Assembly (NCBI GenBank): GCA_030323885.1
Contig: CM059192.1
Location: forward strand, 1,247,001 to 1,311,000
Source: Branchipolynoe longqiensis
Taxonomy: Eukaryota > Annelida > Polychaeta > Phyllodocida > Polynoidae
DNA: 64,000 nt
Direction: 5' to 3'
The position numbers and the translations under genes were made by a program. How positions within the stretch are numbered: the first letter of the stretch is position 1; each line of letters starts with the position of its first letter. Positions 31,477 through 43,965 of this stretch are shown piece after piece. The notes beneath the pieces were generated by a model. The model was not told the DNA's origin. It ran no database searches and saw only the letters and a list, made by a program, of their open reading frames with translations.

Positions 31477-34362
31477 GTGTGTGAATGTACTGTTATAGAT
31501 ACATCACAGAATGGTGTGTGAATGCACTGTTATAGATACATCAGACAGTGGTATGTGACTGTACTGTTATAGATACATCACACTATGGTGTGTGAATGCA
31601 CTGTTATAGATACATCAGACAGTGGTATGTGACTGTACTGTTATAGATACATCACACTATGGTGTGTGAATGTACTGTTATAGATACATCAGACAGTGGT
31701 ATGTGACTGTACTGTTATAGATACATCACACAGCGGTGTGTGAATGTACTGTTATAGATACATTAGTCAGCGGTATGTGACTGTACTGTTATAGATACAT
31801 CACACAGCGGTGTGTGAATGTACTGTTATAGATACATCAGACAGTAGTGGTTGACTGTACTGTTATAGATATATCAGACAGTGGTATTTGAATGTACTGT
31901 TATAGATACATCAAACAGTAGTGTGTGACTGTACTGTTATAGATACATCACACAATGGTGTGTGAATGCACTGTTATAGATACATCAGACAGTGGTATGT
32001 GACTGTACTGTTATAGATACATCAGACAGTGGTATTTGAATGTACTGTTATAGATACATCACAGTGGTGTGTGACAGTACTGTTATAGATTCATCACACA
32101 GTGGTGTGTGAATGTACTGTTATAGATACATTAGACAGCGATATGTGACTGTACTGTTATAGATACATCACACAACGGTATGTGAATGTACTGTTATAGA
32201 TACATTAGACAGCCGTATGTGACTGTACTGTTATAGATACATCACACAGCGGTGTGTGAATGTACTGTTATAGATACATCAGACAGTAGTGGTTGACTGT
32301 ACTGTTATAGGTATATCAGACAGTGGTATTTGAATGTACTGTTATAGATACATCAGACAGTAGTGTGTGACTGTACTGTTATATATACATCACACAATGG
32401 TGTGTGAATGCACTGTTATAGATACATCAGACAGTGGTATGTGACTGTAAGGTTATAGATATTATCAGACTGTGGTATTTGAATGTACTGTTATAGATAC
32501 ATCAGACAGTGGTATGTGAATGTACTGTTATAGATACATCACAGCGGTGGGTGACTGTACTGTTATAGATTCATCACACAGTGGTGTGTGAATGTACTGT
32601 TATAGATACATTAGCCAGCGGTATGTGACTGTACTGTTATAGATACATCACACAATGGTGTGTGCATGTACTGTTATAGATACATCAGACAGTAGTGGTT
32701 GACTGTACTGTTATAGATACATCAGGCAGTGGTATTTGAATGTACTGTTATAGATACATCAGACAGTAGTGTGTGACTGTACTTTTATAGATACATCACA
32801 CGATGGTGTGTGAATGCACTGTTATAGATACATTAGTCAGTGGTATGTGACTGTACTGTTATAGATACATCAGACAGTGGTATTTGAATGTACTGTTATA
32901 GATACATCAGACAGTAGTGTGTGACTGTACTGTTATAGATACATCACACAATGGTGTGTGAATGCACTGTTATAGATACATCAGACAGTGGTATGTGACT
33001 GTACTGTTATAGATACATCAGACAGTGGTATTTGAATGTACTGTTATAGATACATCACAGTGGTGTGTGACTGTACTGTTATAGATTCATCACACAGTGG
33101 TGTGTGAATGTACTGTTATAGATACATTAGACAGTGATATGTGACTGTACTGTTATAGATACATCACACAGTGGTATGTGAATGTACTGTTATAGATACA
33201 TTAGACAGCGGTATGTGACTGTACTGTTATAGATACATCACACAATGGTGTGTGCATGTACTGTTATAGATACATCAGACAGTAGTGGTTGACTGTACTG
33301 TTATAGATACATCAGGCAGTGGTATTTTAATGTACTGTTATAGATACATCAGACAGTAGTGTGTGACTGTACTGTTATAGATACATCAGACAGCGGTATG
33401 TGACTGTACTGTTATAGATACATCAGACAGTGGCATGTGAATGTACTGTTATAGATACATCATACAGTGGCATGTGAATGTACTGTTATAGATACATCAG
33501 ACAGCGGTATGTGAATGTACTGTTATAGATACATCAGACAGTGGCATGTGAATGCACTGTTATAGATATATCAGACAGTAGTGTGTGACTGTACTGTTAT
33601 ATATACATCACACAGTGGTATGTGAATGTACTGTTATAGATACATCAGACAGTGGTATGTGAATGTACTGTTATAGATACATCACATTAGTGTGTGAATG
33701 TACTGTTATAGATACATCAGACAGTAGTGGTTGACTGTACTGTTATAGATACATCAGACAGTGGCATGTGAATGTACTGTTATAGATACATCAGACAATG
33801 GTATTTGAATGTACTGTTATAGATACATCACAGTAGTGTGTGAATGTACTGTTATAGATACATCAGACAGTAGTGTGTGACTGTACTGTTATAGATACAT
33901 CACACAGTGGTGTGTGCATGTACTGTTATAGATACATCAGACAGTGGTATGTGAATGTACTGTTATAGATACATCAGACAATGGTATTTGAATGTACTGT
34001 TATAGATACATCACACAGTGGTGTGTGAATGTACTGTTATAGATACATCAGACAGTAGTGTGTGAATGTACTGTTATAGATACATCAGACAGTGGTATGT
34101 GAATGTACTGTTATAGATACATCAGACAGTGGCATGTGAATGTACTGTTATAGATACATCAGACAGTGGCATGTGAATGTACTGTTATAGATACATCAGA
34201 CAATGGTATTTGAATGTACTGTTATAGATACATCAGACAGCGGTATGTGAATGTACTGTTATAGATACATCAGACAGTGGTATTTGAATGTACTGTTATA
34301 ACTTATAGATACATCACAGTGGTGTGTGAATGTACTGTTATAGATACATCAGACAGTGGTAG

Positions 34363-34751
34363 ATGATTGCGGGCCTGGTGTGCTGATAAAGCGGCAACCC
34401 CTCATCAGCTTAATTGACCTGAAGTCACAATTCCGCTCTTTGTTCGTTGTGAGGGGCGACTTTAATCCCTGATCTCAGAGGGCCTCGCTCAGCAATCCCC
34501 ATATCTGGCAATAACTGCAGAGCCTGAGTAGCTATTCTGGCATTCTGACGAGGTGTTGTAGCCGATTACTGCCAGCACGATACTCGACACCAGTGTGTGT
34601 GGTGTGGGAAGCAGTCAAGCGTGGCGTCTACAAACAGACCCCACCCTCACCCTCCACCACCCTCCACCACCCTCCACCACCCTCCCGTACGCTTCCGCAC
34701 CCTCCATCTCCCCCAACCGCCTTTAATTTGTTTGTCACCGTTATGACATTA
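34363..34751. other. Intergenic sequence, no gene seen
   Basis: Unique-looking; includes four copies of CACCCTCCAC near 34643-34685. Confidence 0.5.
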
Positions 34752-35362
34752 ACGCTTTGAGGACACCCTGTATTTATACATCCCCACAGCAGAACACTAC
34801 TTGTATTTATACATCCCTACAGCAGAACACCACCCTTATTTATACATCCACTACTTGTATTTATACATCTCCATACTCAGAACACCACCTGTATTTATAC
34901 ATCCACTACTTGTATTTATACATCTCCATACTCAGAACACCACCTGTATTTATACATCCACTACTTGTATTTATACATCTCCATACTCAGAACACCACCC
35001 GTATTTATACATCCACTACTTGTAGTTATACATCTCCATACTCAGAACACCACCTGTATTTATGCATCCCCACAGCAGAACACTACTTGTATTTATACAT
35101 CTCCATACTCAGAACACCACCCGTATTTATGCATCCCCACAGCAGAACACTACTTGTATTTATACATCCCTACAGCAGAACACCACCCGTATTTATACAT
35201 CCCCACAGCAGGGCACTACCTATATTAATACATCCCCACAGCCGAATACTCCCTGTATTTATACATCTCAACAGTAAAACACCACCTGTTTCTATACATC
35301 CCACAGCAGAACACCACCTCTATTTATACACCCTCACAGCAGGACACCACCTCTATTTACAC
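34752..35362. repeat. Composite ~55-bp/33-bp tandem repeat
   Basis: Built from GTATTTATACATC with either CCCACAGCAGAACACCAC or TCCATACTCAGAACACCAC. The compound period is 55 bp between 34875 and 35040. Confidence 0.9.
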
Positions 35363-35569
35363 GGGCAGTATTTCCCTTTAACAGAATACCCGGCCTATAG
35401 CCGATACCACATATCGCTCATCTGATATTGGGAGCAACCAATAACTGACTGATGGTTCCAGATTATCTGTGGAATCCCAGATAGATTAGCGAAGCAGCTG
35501 TTTTCCTGGTCTGGAACACGGCATATACCAACAGGTTATTCCACTTGAGCTCATCGATATCATATGCTA
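35363..35569. other. Intergenic spacer, nothing recognised
   Basis: Short unique-looking stretch between two tandem arrays. Confidence 0.5.
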
Positions 35570-36420
35570 TGTGTATTTACCTTGATTTGAGTCACGACAT
35601 TGGGTAGTGTCTTCTGTGCATTGACCTGGATTTGAGTCATGACATTAGGTAGAGTCTTCCGTGCATTGACCTGGATTTGAGTCGTGACACTGGATAGAGT
35701 CTTCCATGCATTGCGCTAGATTTTAGTCGCGACATAGGGTATGGGTAGTGTATTCCATACAATGATCTGGATTTGAGTCATAGCATAGTGTAAAGTCGAC
35801 GGCTGGTGGTTTGAGTGGTGTAGATAGGCTAATAAGAAATCACTACAGGCAAGAAAGGAAAGTAAATAAAGAGTGAAAGGTAGGAGAGTGAGACTCCCTC
35901 ATTTATTGTATATATAGTTTCAAGAAACAAGATGGTGGTGATCACATGATCCAGTCTTCCAATCACTAACAGGCATTCCTCTATTCACCAATGAGGGTTC
36001 AATATCCTTGTAACCAAGGTATGGTTAGATCTGGCTACAGTGCCCTGTTGTGTCTGGTGTGCAGTGATCCATAAATAACACTTGGAGGGGAGGGGGTATG
36101 TGAGGAGAGTTCCAAAGACTCTCTCACAAGTCAAGAAGTGACCCTGTCTCAGGTCAAGAAGTGACCCTCTCTCACTATCTATATTGATATACAATTTCTA
36201 TCTTTAATTAGTAATGGATCACCAACTCCACATATACCTCATATGCCTTTGGTTTTACATACCATCTACCATTATATAGACCATTTGCAATTTATTATAG
36301 AGTAGTTCTCCATAGCAATATCTCAAATATCGGAAAATTTTACAATAGGGTAGTGTCTTCCGCGCATTGAGCTGGATTTGAGTCGCGACATTGGGTAGTG
36401 TCTGCCATGCATTACCCTGA
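35570..36420. repeat. 45-bp tandem repeat split by a solo LTR
   Basis: About four units at 35580-35788 and two at 36345-36420, sharing GATTTGAGTC.CGACAT and GGGTAGTGTCTTCC. The array resumes in register after the LTR at 35789-36344. Confidence 0.88.
35789..36344. mobile_element. Solo LTR (556 bp), different family
   Basis: Starts TGTAAAGTCGACGG and ends GGAAAATTTTACA. ATAG is duplicated at 35785-35788 and 36345-36348, and removing the element rejoins a normal 45-bp unit. TG...CA ends and a 4-bp duplication indicate an LTR. No coding content; not obviously homologous to the ~1-kb LTRs. Confidence 0.75.
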
Positions 36421-36694
36421 TCCTCCTGACTTCCCTGTGTCATTAGACGGTAATGATTGACTGACAGCTTCCAGACAAGGCGCTGGAAGCTGGGCATGCC
36501 TTACTGCCATCAGACCACCACGAAGGCTGCCATTATTACCACATCCGGCAGTCACTGGGGTGCTCCGCATTTGATGATAAATCATTCGATGATTAATTAA
36601 TCTAGCAGTATTGTTCAGGTTGATTTCATTTCGTGTTTATTGCTTCTGGTAGACTGTGCTTGTCGTGAGGGATGATCTCAAGGACAGATGCACT
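36421..36694. other. Intergenic spacer, nothing recognised
   Basis: AT-rich, unique-looking. Confidence 0.5.
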
Positions 36695-37018
36695 AAGTGT
36701 AGTTTTACGTCCTGGCAACATCTAAGGTCATATCAGGACGGGTACCGACTTGTGACAATGCGCATTCATGGTGACTTTACAGTGCTTCCCCACTCTGAAA
36801 TTAGGCTGCTGGCACCATGACCCGATATCCCACTCAATCAGATTATCCTGACACTGAGCTAAACCAGTCCTTTCCCTATCCTAATAATGCTGAACTCCAG
36901 GTTAGGAAGTGACAAGTATCAATTTTATAAGTCATTGGTTTGACTCGACCGAGAACCGAACTCCCAACGTCCCGCATGTGAGGACCACGCTCTACCGAGT
37001 AGGCCACCACGCCCGGTA
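36695..37018 (-). mobile_element. SINE, full length (minus)
   Basis: Tail, body and tRNA-like head are all present; the head reads GGTGGCCTACTCGGTAGAGC on the minus strand, with a well-kept A-box-like segment. Confidence 0.85.
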
Positions 37019-37139
37019 GGCTGGTCAGTGTGTGGATGCCGGTATGAATATGGCTGCAGTGGTTGCAAGCGAGTCAGGCTCCAGTGAATATTGATAATCA
37101 GCTCAAGGCAATTGTAGAGTGGAGCAGCTAGGCGGGGCT

Positions 37140-37186
37140 GGGGAGGGGGCGGGGTGGGGGGTTGGGGTGGGGGGGGGGGGGGGGTG
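37140..37186. repeat. G-rich tract
   Basis: GGGG runs culminating in about 14 consecutive G. Confidence 0.9.
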
Positions 37187-37198
37187 TTTGCATAGTCA

Positions 37199-37368
37199 CA
37201 ATTAGGACTGAATCGGACATGGTCTGGTAGAGTCAGGTCTGGATAATGTGACAGCCAGGAGCAATGTACCACAATGGGGCAGCACTATGCCGACATCATG
37301 AGTGTGCCTTGTCACAAATCGATACAATTCTTGATAAGACCTTGGATGTGCTAGGATGTAAAACCCAA
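37199..37368 (+). mobile_element. 5'-truncated, diverged SINE
   Basis: Body from ATTAGGACTG through GGGGCAGCACTATG and a degraded tail (CTTGGATGTGCTAGGATG then TAAAACCC). Confidence 0.7.
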
Positions 37369-37404
37369 ATCCCTTGTCGAAATGCAGACCATTTATGACG
37401 GTCC

Positions 37405-37680
37405 CAAGGTCCATACGGGGCCTGGAAAGTCTTGAACTTCATTTTCCCCATTTCAAGACCTTGAAAAGCCTTGAATTTAACGTATTTTGGGTAATTAGTC
37501 TTGAAAAGCCTTGAATCTCATTAAACTGTCCCAACTGATCTAAATTGTTCTGGAATTGCCATTCACCATTGTTGCTTTCCTGAAATCAAAATGAAAATAG
37601 TCTTGAATTCCTATCAAAAACAGCCCTGAAAAGCCTTGAAAAGCCTTGAATTCCATATCTTCATATGTGTACGGACCCTG
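37405..37680. mobile_element. hAT-like MITE
   Basis: Ends read inward CAAGGTCCATACGG and CAGGGTCCGTACAC, an imperfect inverted pair. The interior repeats CCTTGAAAAGCCTTGAA in both halves, a pattern I know from widespread hAT-type MITEs. No clear 8-bp duplication was found (GACGGTCC against CAGTCCAT). Confidence 0.6.
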
Positions 37681-37724
37681 CAGTCCATATCCGGCCCCTT
37701 TAAAGGTGTGCTGCGTTTAGTGTA

Positions 37725-38425
37725 CTTTTAGCAGTGGCTTCAGCTGTGGCTTCAGCCATGGCTGCACATGTGGCTTCAACAGTGACTTCAACAGTGGCTT
37801 CAGCTGGGGCTTTGGCTGTGCCTTCGGCTGGGGCTTCGGCTGGGGCTTTGGCTGTGCCTTCGGCTGTGGATTTGGCTGTAGATTCGGCTGTGTATTCAGC
37901 TGTGGATTCAGCTGTGGATTCAGCTGTGGATTCAGGTGTAGCTTCAGTGGTGGCTTCAGTGGTGGCTTCAGCGTGGCTTCAGCTTGGGCTTCAGCAGTGG
38001 CTTCAGTAGTGGCTTCAGCTTGGGCTTCAGCAGTGGTTTCAGCTTGGGCTTCAGCAGTGGCTTACACATTGGCTTTAGCTGTGGCTTCAGTGGCTTCAGT
38101 AGTGCCGTCAGTTGTGGCTACAGCTGTGGCTTCAGTTGTGGCTACAGCTGTGGCTTCAGCTGTAGCATCAGATTTCACTTCAGCTGTGGCTTCGGATGTG
38201 GCTTCAGCAGCAGCTTCAGCTGGGGCTTCGGCTGGAACTTCAGCTGGGGCTGTGGCAGTGGCTTCAGCCGTGGGTTCAGCTGTGGCTTTAGCAGTAGGTC
38301 AGCAGTGGCTTCAGCTGTGGCTTAAGCTGTGACTTCATCTGGGGCTTCAGCTGTGACTTCATCTGGGGCTTCAGCTGTTGCTTCAGCTGTGGTTTCAACT
38401 ATGGCTTCAACTGTAGCGTCAGCAG
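37725..38425. repeat. 12-bp minisatellite (GTGGCTTCAGCT)n
   Basis: About 55 units with 6-bp phase variants. Ala/Val/Ser frames result from the 12-bp unit and are not called as genes. Confidence 0.93.
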
Positions 38426-39157
38426 TGTCTTCACTGTGGCTCCAATGATAGTGTTCTGTCTGGATAGTGGCTTCACCAGAGGCCCTTGTTTGGTTTGCTG
38501 CTGACGTGAGTTACTATAGTGTGTTACCAGTGGCTTCCCTAGTGGCTTCTTAGTAGCTTCACTAGTTACTACAGGCTCAATAGTGTGCGCAGCTTTACTG
38601 CTCATAAACACGATGGGGATATGGGTGCAGAGAGCGGCATTACGCATGCGCACCGCTCTTAAGCGTATTGAACTAGCACTACAGTGCTATATTCCCACCA
38701 ATAACCGTTGCCGCCAGAGCACATACTTGAGTCAAAGCAGCCATTATATTTTGCTTTAATGGGATCATGCGATTCCCTTTGGAACACGCATGTACTTTGG
38801 CTCTAAATACACACCACCACTCCCAGAGTCCATTTAACCATGCTGGTGCTGTGCCACTCTCCGCTCTCCGCCTCTTGTGCCACATTGCAACCCTCACTGC
38901 TGCGCCAGCTGTCAAGCCTCAGCCCCTCAGTGGCCATCAGCCTCGCTCTGGTTCGACGACCCCGCCTGGCCGCTTCTCTATTCCGTACACATTGGCAGTT
39001 ATTCAGCCAGTACCCGATGGTATACGCAACACTCTGCTGTATTGTATTCAACTTAAAGGGGCAGCTACACCCACTTTACTTATTCATAATTATCACGTTT
39101 CGATGTGCTAGTGTATGGTTTGTATACCCTGAACTACCTTTTTAAAAGGAAATAATT
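38426..39157. other. Intergenic sequence, no gene recognised
   Basis: Unique-looking DNA with short open frames but no recognisable motif. Confidence 0.45.
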
Positions 39158-39849
39158 TATGGCCGAATGAATTGAGCGTCCGTAGGCCGTTGTCCGTAGT
39201 CCGTAGATCGTGCGATTCGAACCCACAGGTTTGAACCCCACCAATGACTTAACAATTTATACTTGTCGGTTCCTAGCCAGGCACTAGGCATTACAGTATA
39301 ACCGTGTTAAACCAAACTTGAAGGGACTCTAGAAATTTGTTTGGATTAACCGATCATTGGTTTAACCAAGCTTTGGCTTTGACTTTGACTTCCAGTAAGT
39401 GTGTATTGTACATGTAATATACAATGTATGTGGACACTTTGATTATTGTTTTTTATGTATATACAGTGCAACCCCATTAAACCGAGCTTGGTTAAACCAA
39501 GCGATCCAAACCTTTTTCGGCGGCCCAGCAAAATACTACCATTTATCATATAAAAAAGTTGGTGGGATCTCAGATGACCTTATAACCACATGAAAGTGTG
39601 GATTAACTGATCGTTTGGTTTAACCGAGCTTTGTTTAACGGGGTTATACTGTATTAGGATAGGGCCAGGACTGGTTAGCTCAGTGTCAGGATAATGTTAC
39701 TGAGTGGGATATCAGGTCATAGTGCTGGCAGCCTGGTCTCTCATTGGGGCAGGACTATAACTTCGCCATGAGTGTGCACTGTCACAAGTCGGTACCCATC
39801 CTGATATGACGTTAGATGTTGTTAGGACGTAAAATAGCAACAAACAAAC
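39158..39849 (+). mobile_element. SINE split by a TA-flanked MITE
   Basis: The head and half the body lie at 39158-39293 (GGCCGAATGAATTGAGCGTC; GGTTTGAACCCC). The remainder and a (CAAA)-type tail lie at 39652-39849. Removing 39294-39651 plus one TA restores the family sequence GCATTATTAGGATAGG. Confidence 0.85.
39294..39651. mobile_element. Tc1/mariner (pogo/Tigger)-like MITE, possibly compound
   Basis: 358 bp flanked by TA (39292-39293, 39652-39653). The termini read inward CAGTATAACCGTGTTAAACC and CAGTATAACCCCGTTAAAC. A second, inward CAGTGCAACCCCATTAAACC at 39464, also preceded by TA, suggests a 188-bp unit (39464-39651) joined to part of another copy. Confidence 0.8.
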
Positions 39850-40375
39850 TATGACCACCACACCTCCACCGCAATGCCATCCTAGATCACCACACCACCA
39901 CACCACCACCACCATACCACCACACCACACCGCCACATTATCACCACCACCATCATATCACACCACACCACTACCATATCACCACCACATCGACACCACA
40001 CCACCACCACCACACTATCACACCACACCGCCACCGCCACATTATCACCACTACCACCACCAGATCATCACATCACACCACACCACCACCACATTACCAC
40101 ACCACACCACACCACCACCACATTACCACACCACACCACACCACCACCACACTACCACACCACACCACACCACCACCGCCACATCATCACCACTACCACG
40201 CCAGATCACCACATCACACCACACCACATCACCACCACATTACCACAACACACTACACCACCACCACATTACCAGTACCACACCACACCTCACCACCACC
40301 CGATCATCACTTCGCACCACACCATAACCACACCACCACCACATCATCACCACATCACGCACCACTCTGAGGTCC
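39850..40375. repeat. (CCA)n-rich imperfect repeat
   Basis: CACCACCACATTACCACACCA-like sequence for over 500 bp. Confidence 0.93.
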
Positions 40376-40456
40376 ACTCTTGAAGTGTGACAAAGCCTGA
40401 CCGTTACGCACCGTGTGGAAGCATTCTGTTCATGGATGCACGTGCTGTACCATTCA

Positions 40457-41119
40457 TCCTGGCCCCTCCTCCCCTACCCTCCACCCCTCCCATCCCATCC
40501 CACCCTCCCCATCCCTCCCTCCCTCCCTCCCTCCAACCCCCCCCTCCCTTCTCCCACCCCATCCCCTCCCTCTTCGCTCACCCACCCCCCCCTCCCTTCC
40601 CCCCCCCTCCCCTACACCCCCCCCCCTCCCCCGCCCCTCCCCCTCCCCTCCCTTCCCTCCCCCTCCCCTCCCCCTCCGCCTCCCCCTCCCTCCCCCTCTC
40701 CCCCCTCCCACCTCCCCCCTCCCCCCCCCTCCCCCTCCCCTCCCCTCCCCTCCCCTCCCCTCCCCCCCCCTCCCCTCCCTCCCTCCACTCCCACTCGCCG
40801 CCCCTCCCCTCCCCCCCTCTCCCCCTCCCCTCCCCCACTCCTCCCACTCCCTCTCGCCCTCCACCACCCACTACCCCACCCCATCCCCCCCCCCTCCCCC
40901 CTCCCTCCCCCCTCCCCCCTCCCCTCCCCCCCCTCCCCTCCCCCCTCCCCTCCCCTCCCCTCTCCCCCCCTCCCTCCCTCCTCCCCTCCCTCCCTCCCCT
41001 CCCCTCCCCTCCCCTCCCCTCCCCTCCCCTCCCCTCCCTCCCCTCCCCTCCCCTCCCCCCCTCCCCTCCCCCCCTCCCCTCCCCTCCCCCTCTCCTCCCC
41101 CTCTCCTCCCCCACCCCGA
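40457..41119. repeat. Second long polypyrimidine tract
   Basis: About 660 bp of C/T with CCCCT and CCCTC units, similar in kind to 12856-13650; it ends at CACCCCGAGTGC. Confidence 0.95.
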
Positions 41120-41320
41120 GTGCTGCACTAAGGCCGGCCCGGGTTGGTGGGCTGTACGGCTGCCTTCCTCGTCCCATTCCGCTCTAAATCCGGCGCTGTT
41201 TTTGGCGCGCTCAGGTCGGGCGCGCATCATGATGCTCCCTAATGTGATTGGATCCCTGCAACTCGGCCACAATTAGGGCATGCATCTTCCACACCCGCAG
41301 GTTTAGTCCCTTTTTCTAAG
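41120..41320. other. Intergenic spacer, nothing recognised
   Basis: Short unique-looking stretch before the MITE cluster. Confidence 0.5.
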
Positions 41321-41624
41321 TAAAGCTATGATTCCTTATACTCGGCATGCGGCATGCGAATGTTGTATATGTGGCATAGATATATGCCAACCCCCAAATT
41401 TGTTGGGGTTTTTCCTCCAAATTTGTGAAGGAACAGTATTGTTTTCTATGGCAAACGCAACAGTATTCGCATTCGCATGCCGCACCGATCGGTCCATGGG
41501 TCGATCCATTTGCCGCATTCGCATTCGGATGTATGGAAGCACCACTATTCATTTACATGCTTTTCGATTTTTATTCGCATTTGCATTTGCATGCCGCATA
41601 CCGCTTATAAGGAATCTTAGCTTA
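41321..41624. mobile_element. MITE with GATTCCTTATA TIRs
   Basis: Left TAAAGCTATGATTCCTTATA and right (inward) TAAGCTAAGATTCCTTATAA are inverted, then both continue with GCGGCATGC. The interior repeats CGCATTCGCATGC variants of the same motif. The target duplication is not settled because the next MITE abuts it. Confidence 0.65.
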
Positions 41625-41773
41625 AGGCCCGTTTATACTTTTGACGGCGCATCACGGCGCAAGCGAACGTTTCCATTTAGACTTTACGTCGACACTAGAT
41701 GGCGCAAGGGTTTACCAGAGTTCAACTATGTTGAACTTTCAAGGTCAGCCCTTCCACATGTCGGCAGCATCGA

Positions 41774-41960
41774 TGTATGTATGTATATGTGTGTGTGTAT
41801 GTATGTATATGTGTATGTATGTGTGGATGTATGTGTGTATGTATGTTTGTATGTATGTCTGGCTGTATGTGTGGATGTAGGTGTGTGTATGTGTGTACGG
41901 ATGTATGTTTGTATGTATGCTTGCATTTATGTATGTATGTTTGTATGTATGCATGTGTAT
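41774..41960. repeat. TGTATG/TGTGTA microsatellite
   Basis: Alternating ATGTATGT and GTGTGTATG for ~190 bp. Confidence 0.92.
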
Positions 41961-42061
41961 GCGTAAGTTGCGCGTCTAAACGGAAATGGTTTAGTTGAGC
42001 TTCTATTAAGTATTCTAGTCCGAGGGAAACAAATACAATTACTCTGAACGCTTTTAAAGTT

Positions 42062-42117
42062 TGTCCGTCTTGATATGACCTTAGATGTTGCCAGTACGTA
42101 AAACTTCGACAACCAAC
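42062..42117 (+). mobile_element. SINE 3' tail fragment
   Basis: CTTGATATGACCTTAGATG then CGTAAAACTTCGACAACC, inside the MITE. Confidence 0.8.
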
Positions 42118-42364
42118 CATTAAAGTTTCTCCATGGAGCCTGGAAAATAGGTCGACGTTAGAGACCGTGTGCGTCAAAGCATTCAGACTTTCACGGTGAC
42201 GTTCACCTCGTAGCACTCCCCACCGTTTTGTGCCGTCACACGGCACTAACCGGCGAAAAGTTTACGGCCTTACACGCCGTTTAAAAGTATAAACGGGCCT
42301 GTATCTGAAGTGACTGCCGGACGGTTCGGCTGTGCATACACTCACCAACATGGGTCAGTTGGAA

Positions 42365-43110
42365 CCGCTGTGGGTGCGGCTCATTGTAGGACGGATGTAG
42401 ACTCATTGTAGGACGGATGTAGACTCATTGTAGGACTGATGTCTGTAAAGTCCTTGTAGGACAGGTGTAGCCTCAAGGTAAGACAGATGTCTGTAAACTC
42501 ATTGTAGGACGGATGTAGACTCATTGTAGGACGGATGTCTGTAAAGTCCTTGTAGGACGGGTGTAGCCTCAAGGTAAGACAGATGTCTGTAAACTCATTG
42601 TAGGACGGATGTAGACTCATTGTAGGACGGATGTCTGTAAAGTCCTTGTATGACTGACAGATGTCTGTAGACTCATTGTAAGACAGATGTAGACTCATGG
42701 TCAGACCGATGTCTGTAAACTCATTGTAAGACGGATGTAGACTCATGGTATGACCGATGTCTGTAAACTCATTGTAAGACGGATGTAGACTCATGGTATG
42801 ACCGATGTCTGTAAACTAATTCTAAGACGGATGTAGACTCATGGTAAGACAGATGTCTGTAAGCTCATTGAAAGATGGATGTATACGCATGGTACGATAT
42901 ATGTCTGTAAACTCATCGTAAGGCGGATGTTTGTAGACTCATTGTATGGTTGACAGATGTCTGTATACTCATTGTAAGACACATGTAGACGCATGGTAAG
43001 ACAGATGTTTGTAAACTAATTGTAAGACGGATGTAGACTCATGGGAACACAGATGTCCATTGTATGAGTGACAGATGTCTGTAGACTCATTGTAGGACGT
43101 CTGTATACCC
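42365..43110. repeat. Tandem repeat, ~36-40-bp unit
   Basis: GACTCATTGTAGGACGGATG and AAACTCATTGTAAGACGGATG variants alternate with TCTGTAAAGTCCTTG. Decays to the right. Confidence 0.88.
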
Positions 43111-43229
43111 ATTATAAGGCTCAATGTCTCTCGACTCATTCCGCAAACACCCTGACACAGTTTGTTGGCTCATTGTGGCAGTTACATTTGCCAATCAGCG
43201 AAATACATTCGGCTGACTGCAGCATTCTG

Positions 43230-43965
43230 GGGCCGTATGTCCTAAGTTGTGCTAGGCTTAACCGGAGCTAAGCGCTAGCTCCGGTCAGCTAGCACCGGGT
43301 ACCGGGGGTTCCGCGAAAGAGGAAAAGTGGTATGCGCCAATGTTTTAGCCGGGGCGGATAGTAAACCGTAATGGTATTTATAGATTTGGGAATTCCCTCG
43401 ATTTGACAATATGAATAACGCTGCCAATGCGGCGGGAGCGTTAATAACGGTTTGATTTTATGGTTAATTTGAATAAATTTCACTTATTGCATATGTAAAT
43501 AAATCTGTCAAATATGATCGCATTGAATAGATTTGGGCCTAATATATTGCCACCGATTCCGTGGCGGACATGTTTATTTGACGTTGGACGGTATGGATAT
43601 CGACGTCGCTGTGGTGGCGGTGGTTTGTTTACTATACATTTGTCGATTCGAAAATATTAATATCGCCGCTGCTGCGGCAGCAGCGTTAATATCGCTTTGC
43701 ATTTAGGGTTAAATTGATAAAATTTCACTTATTGCGTGTCTAATTCTGTTAAATATGACAGCATTGAATAGATTGAGACCCTCACACGCACACTAACCGG
43801 CACGGCTAGCAGTTAAACCTGATTTGAAACTGGGGTAGCTTAGCCTAGGCTACGGTCCGCGGTTAGCACTGGCACCAATTGATGCATACAGATTTTCCAC
43901 CGTTAGCCGTGTGGAGCTACCCAAATCGTGGTTAAGGCCCTAACTCCGATTGGTGCATATGGCCC
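43230..43965. mobile_element. 736-bp MITE with CTG target-site duplication
   Basis: CTG at 43227-43229 and 43966-43968 flanks inverted ends GGGCCGTATG / CATATGGCCC. The interior contains an imperfect ~230-bp duplication (each half has AAATTTCACTTATTGC and GCATTGAATAGATT) and GGAGCTAAGCGCTAGCTCC. No coding capacity. Confidence 0.7.

Larger units (their letters stand above)
29767..34362. repeat. 37-bp satellite array
   Basis: Unit core TGTACTGTTATAGATACATC followed by AGACAGTGGTATGTGAA, exactly 37 bp at 34104/34141, with common 34-bp variants lacking GAC. About 90 units in total, interrupted by the LINE at 30225-31476. Longer blocks of about seven units recur (for example 32380-32830 against 32930-33330), suggesting higher-order repeat. 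Confidence 0.95.
41625..42300. mobile_element. MITE with AGGCCCGTTTATAC ends, itself invaded
   Basis: Inverted ends AGGCCCGTTTATACTTTT (left) and its partner before 42300, each followed by a CGGCG motif. Internally it contains a (TG)n/TGTATG microsatellite at 41774-41960 and a SINE tail at 42062-42117. TTA precedes the left end and GTA follows the right end. Confidence 0.65.

Noticed and set aside
37397..37690. An 8-bp target duplication around the hAT-like MITE
   Set aside because: GACGGTCC and CAGTCCAT do not match well enough to claim it.
37734..38332. Ala/Val/Ser-repeat frame resembling a structural protein
   Set aside because: A pure 12-bp repeat without signal peptide or unique ends.
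40387..41276. Proline-rich frames of ~240-290 codons
   Set aside because: Second polypyrimidine tract; same artefact as at 12.9-13.6 kb.
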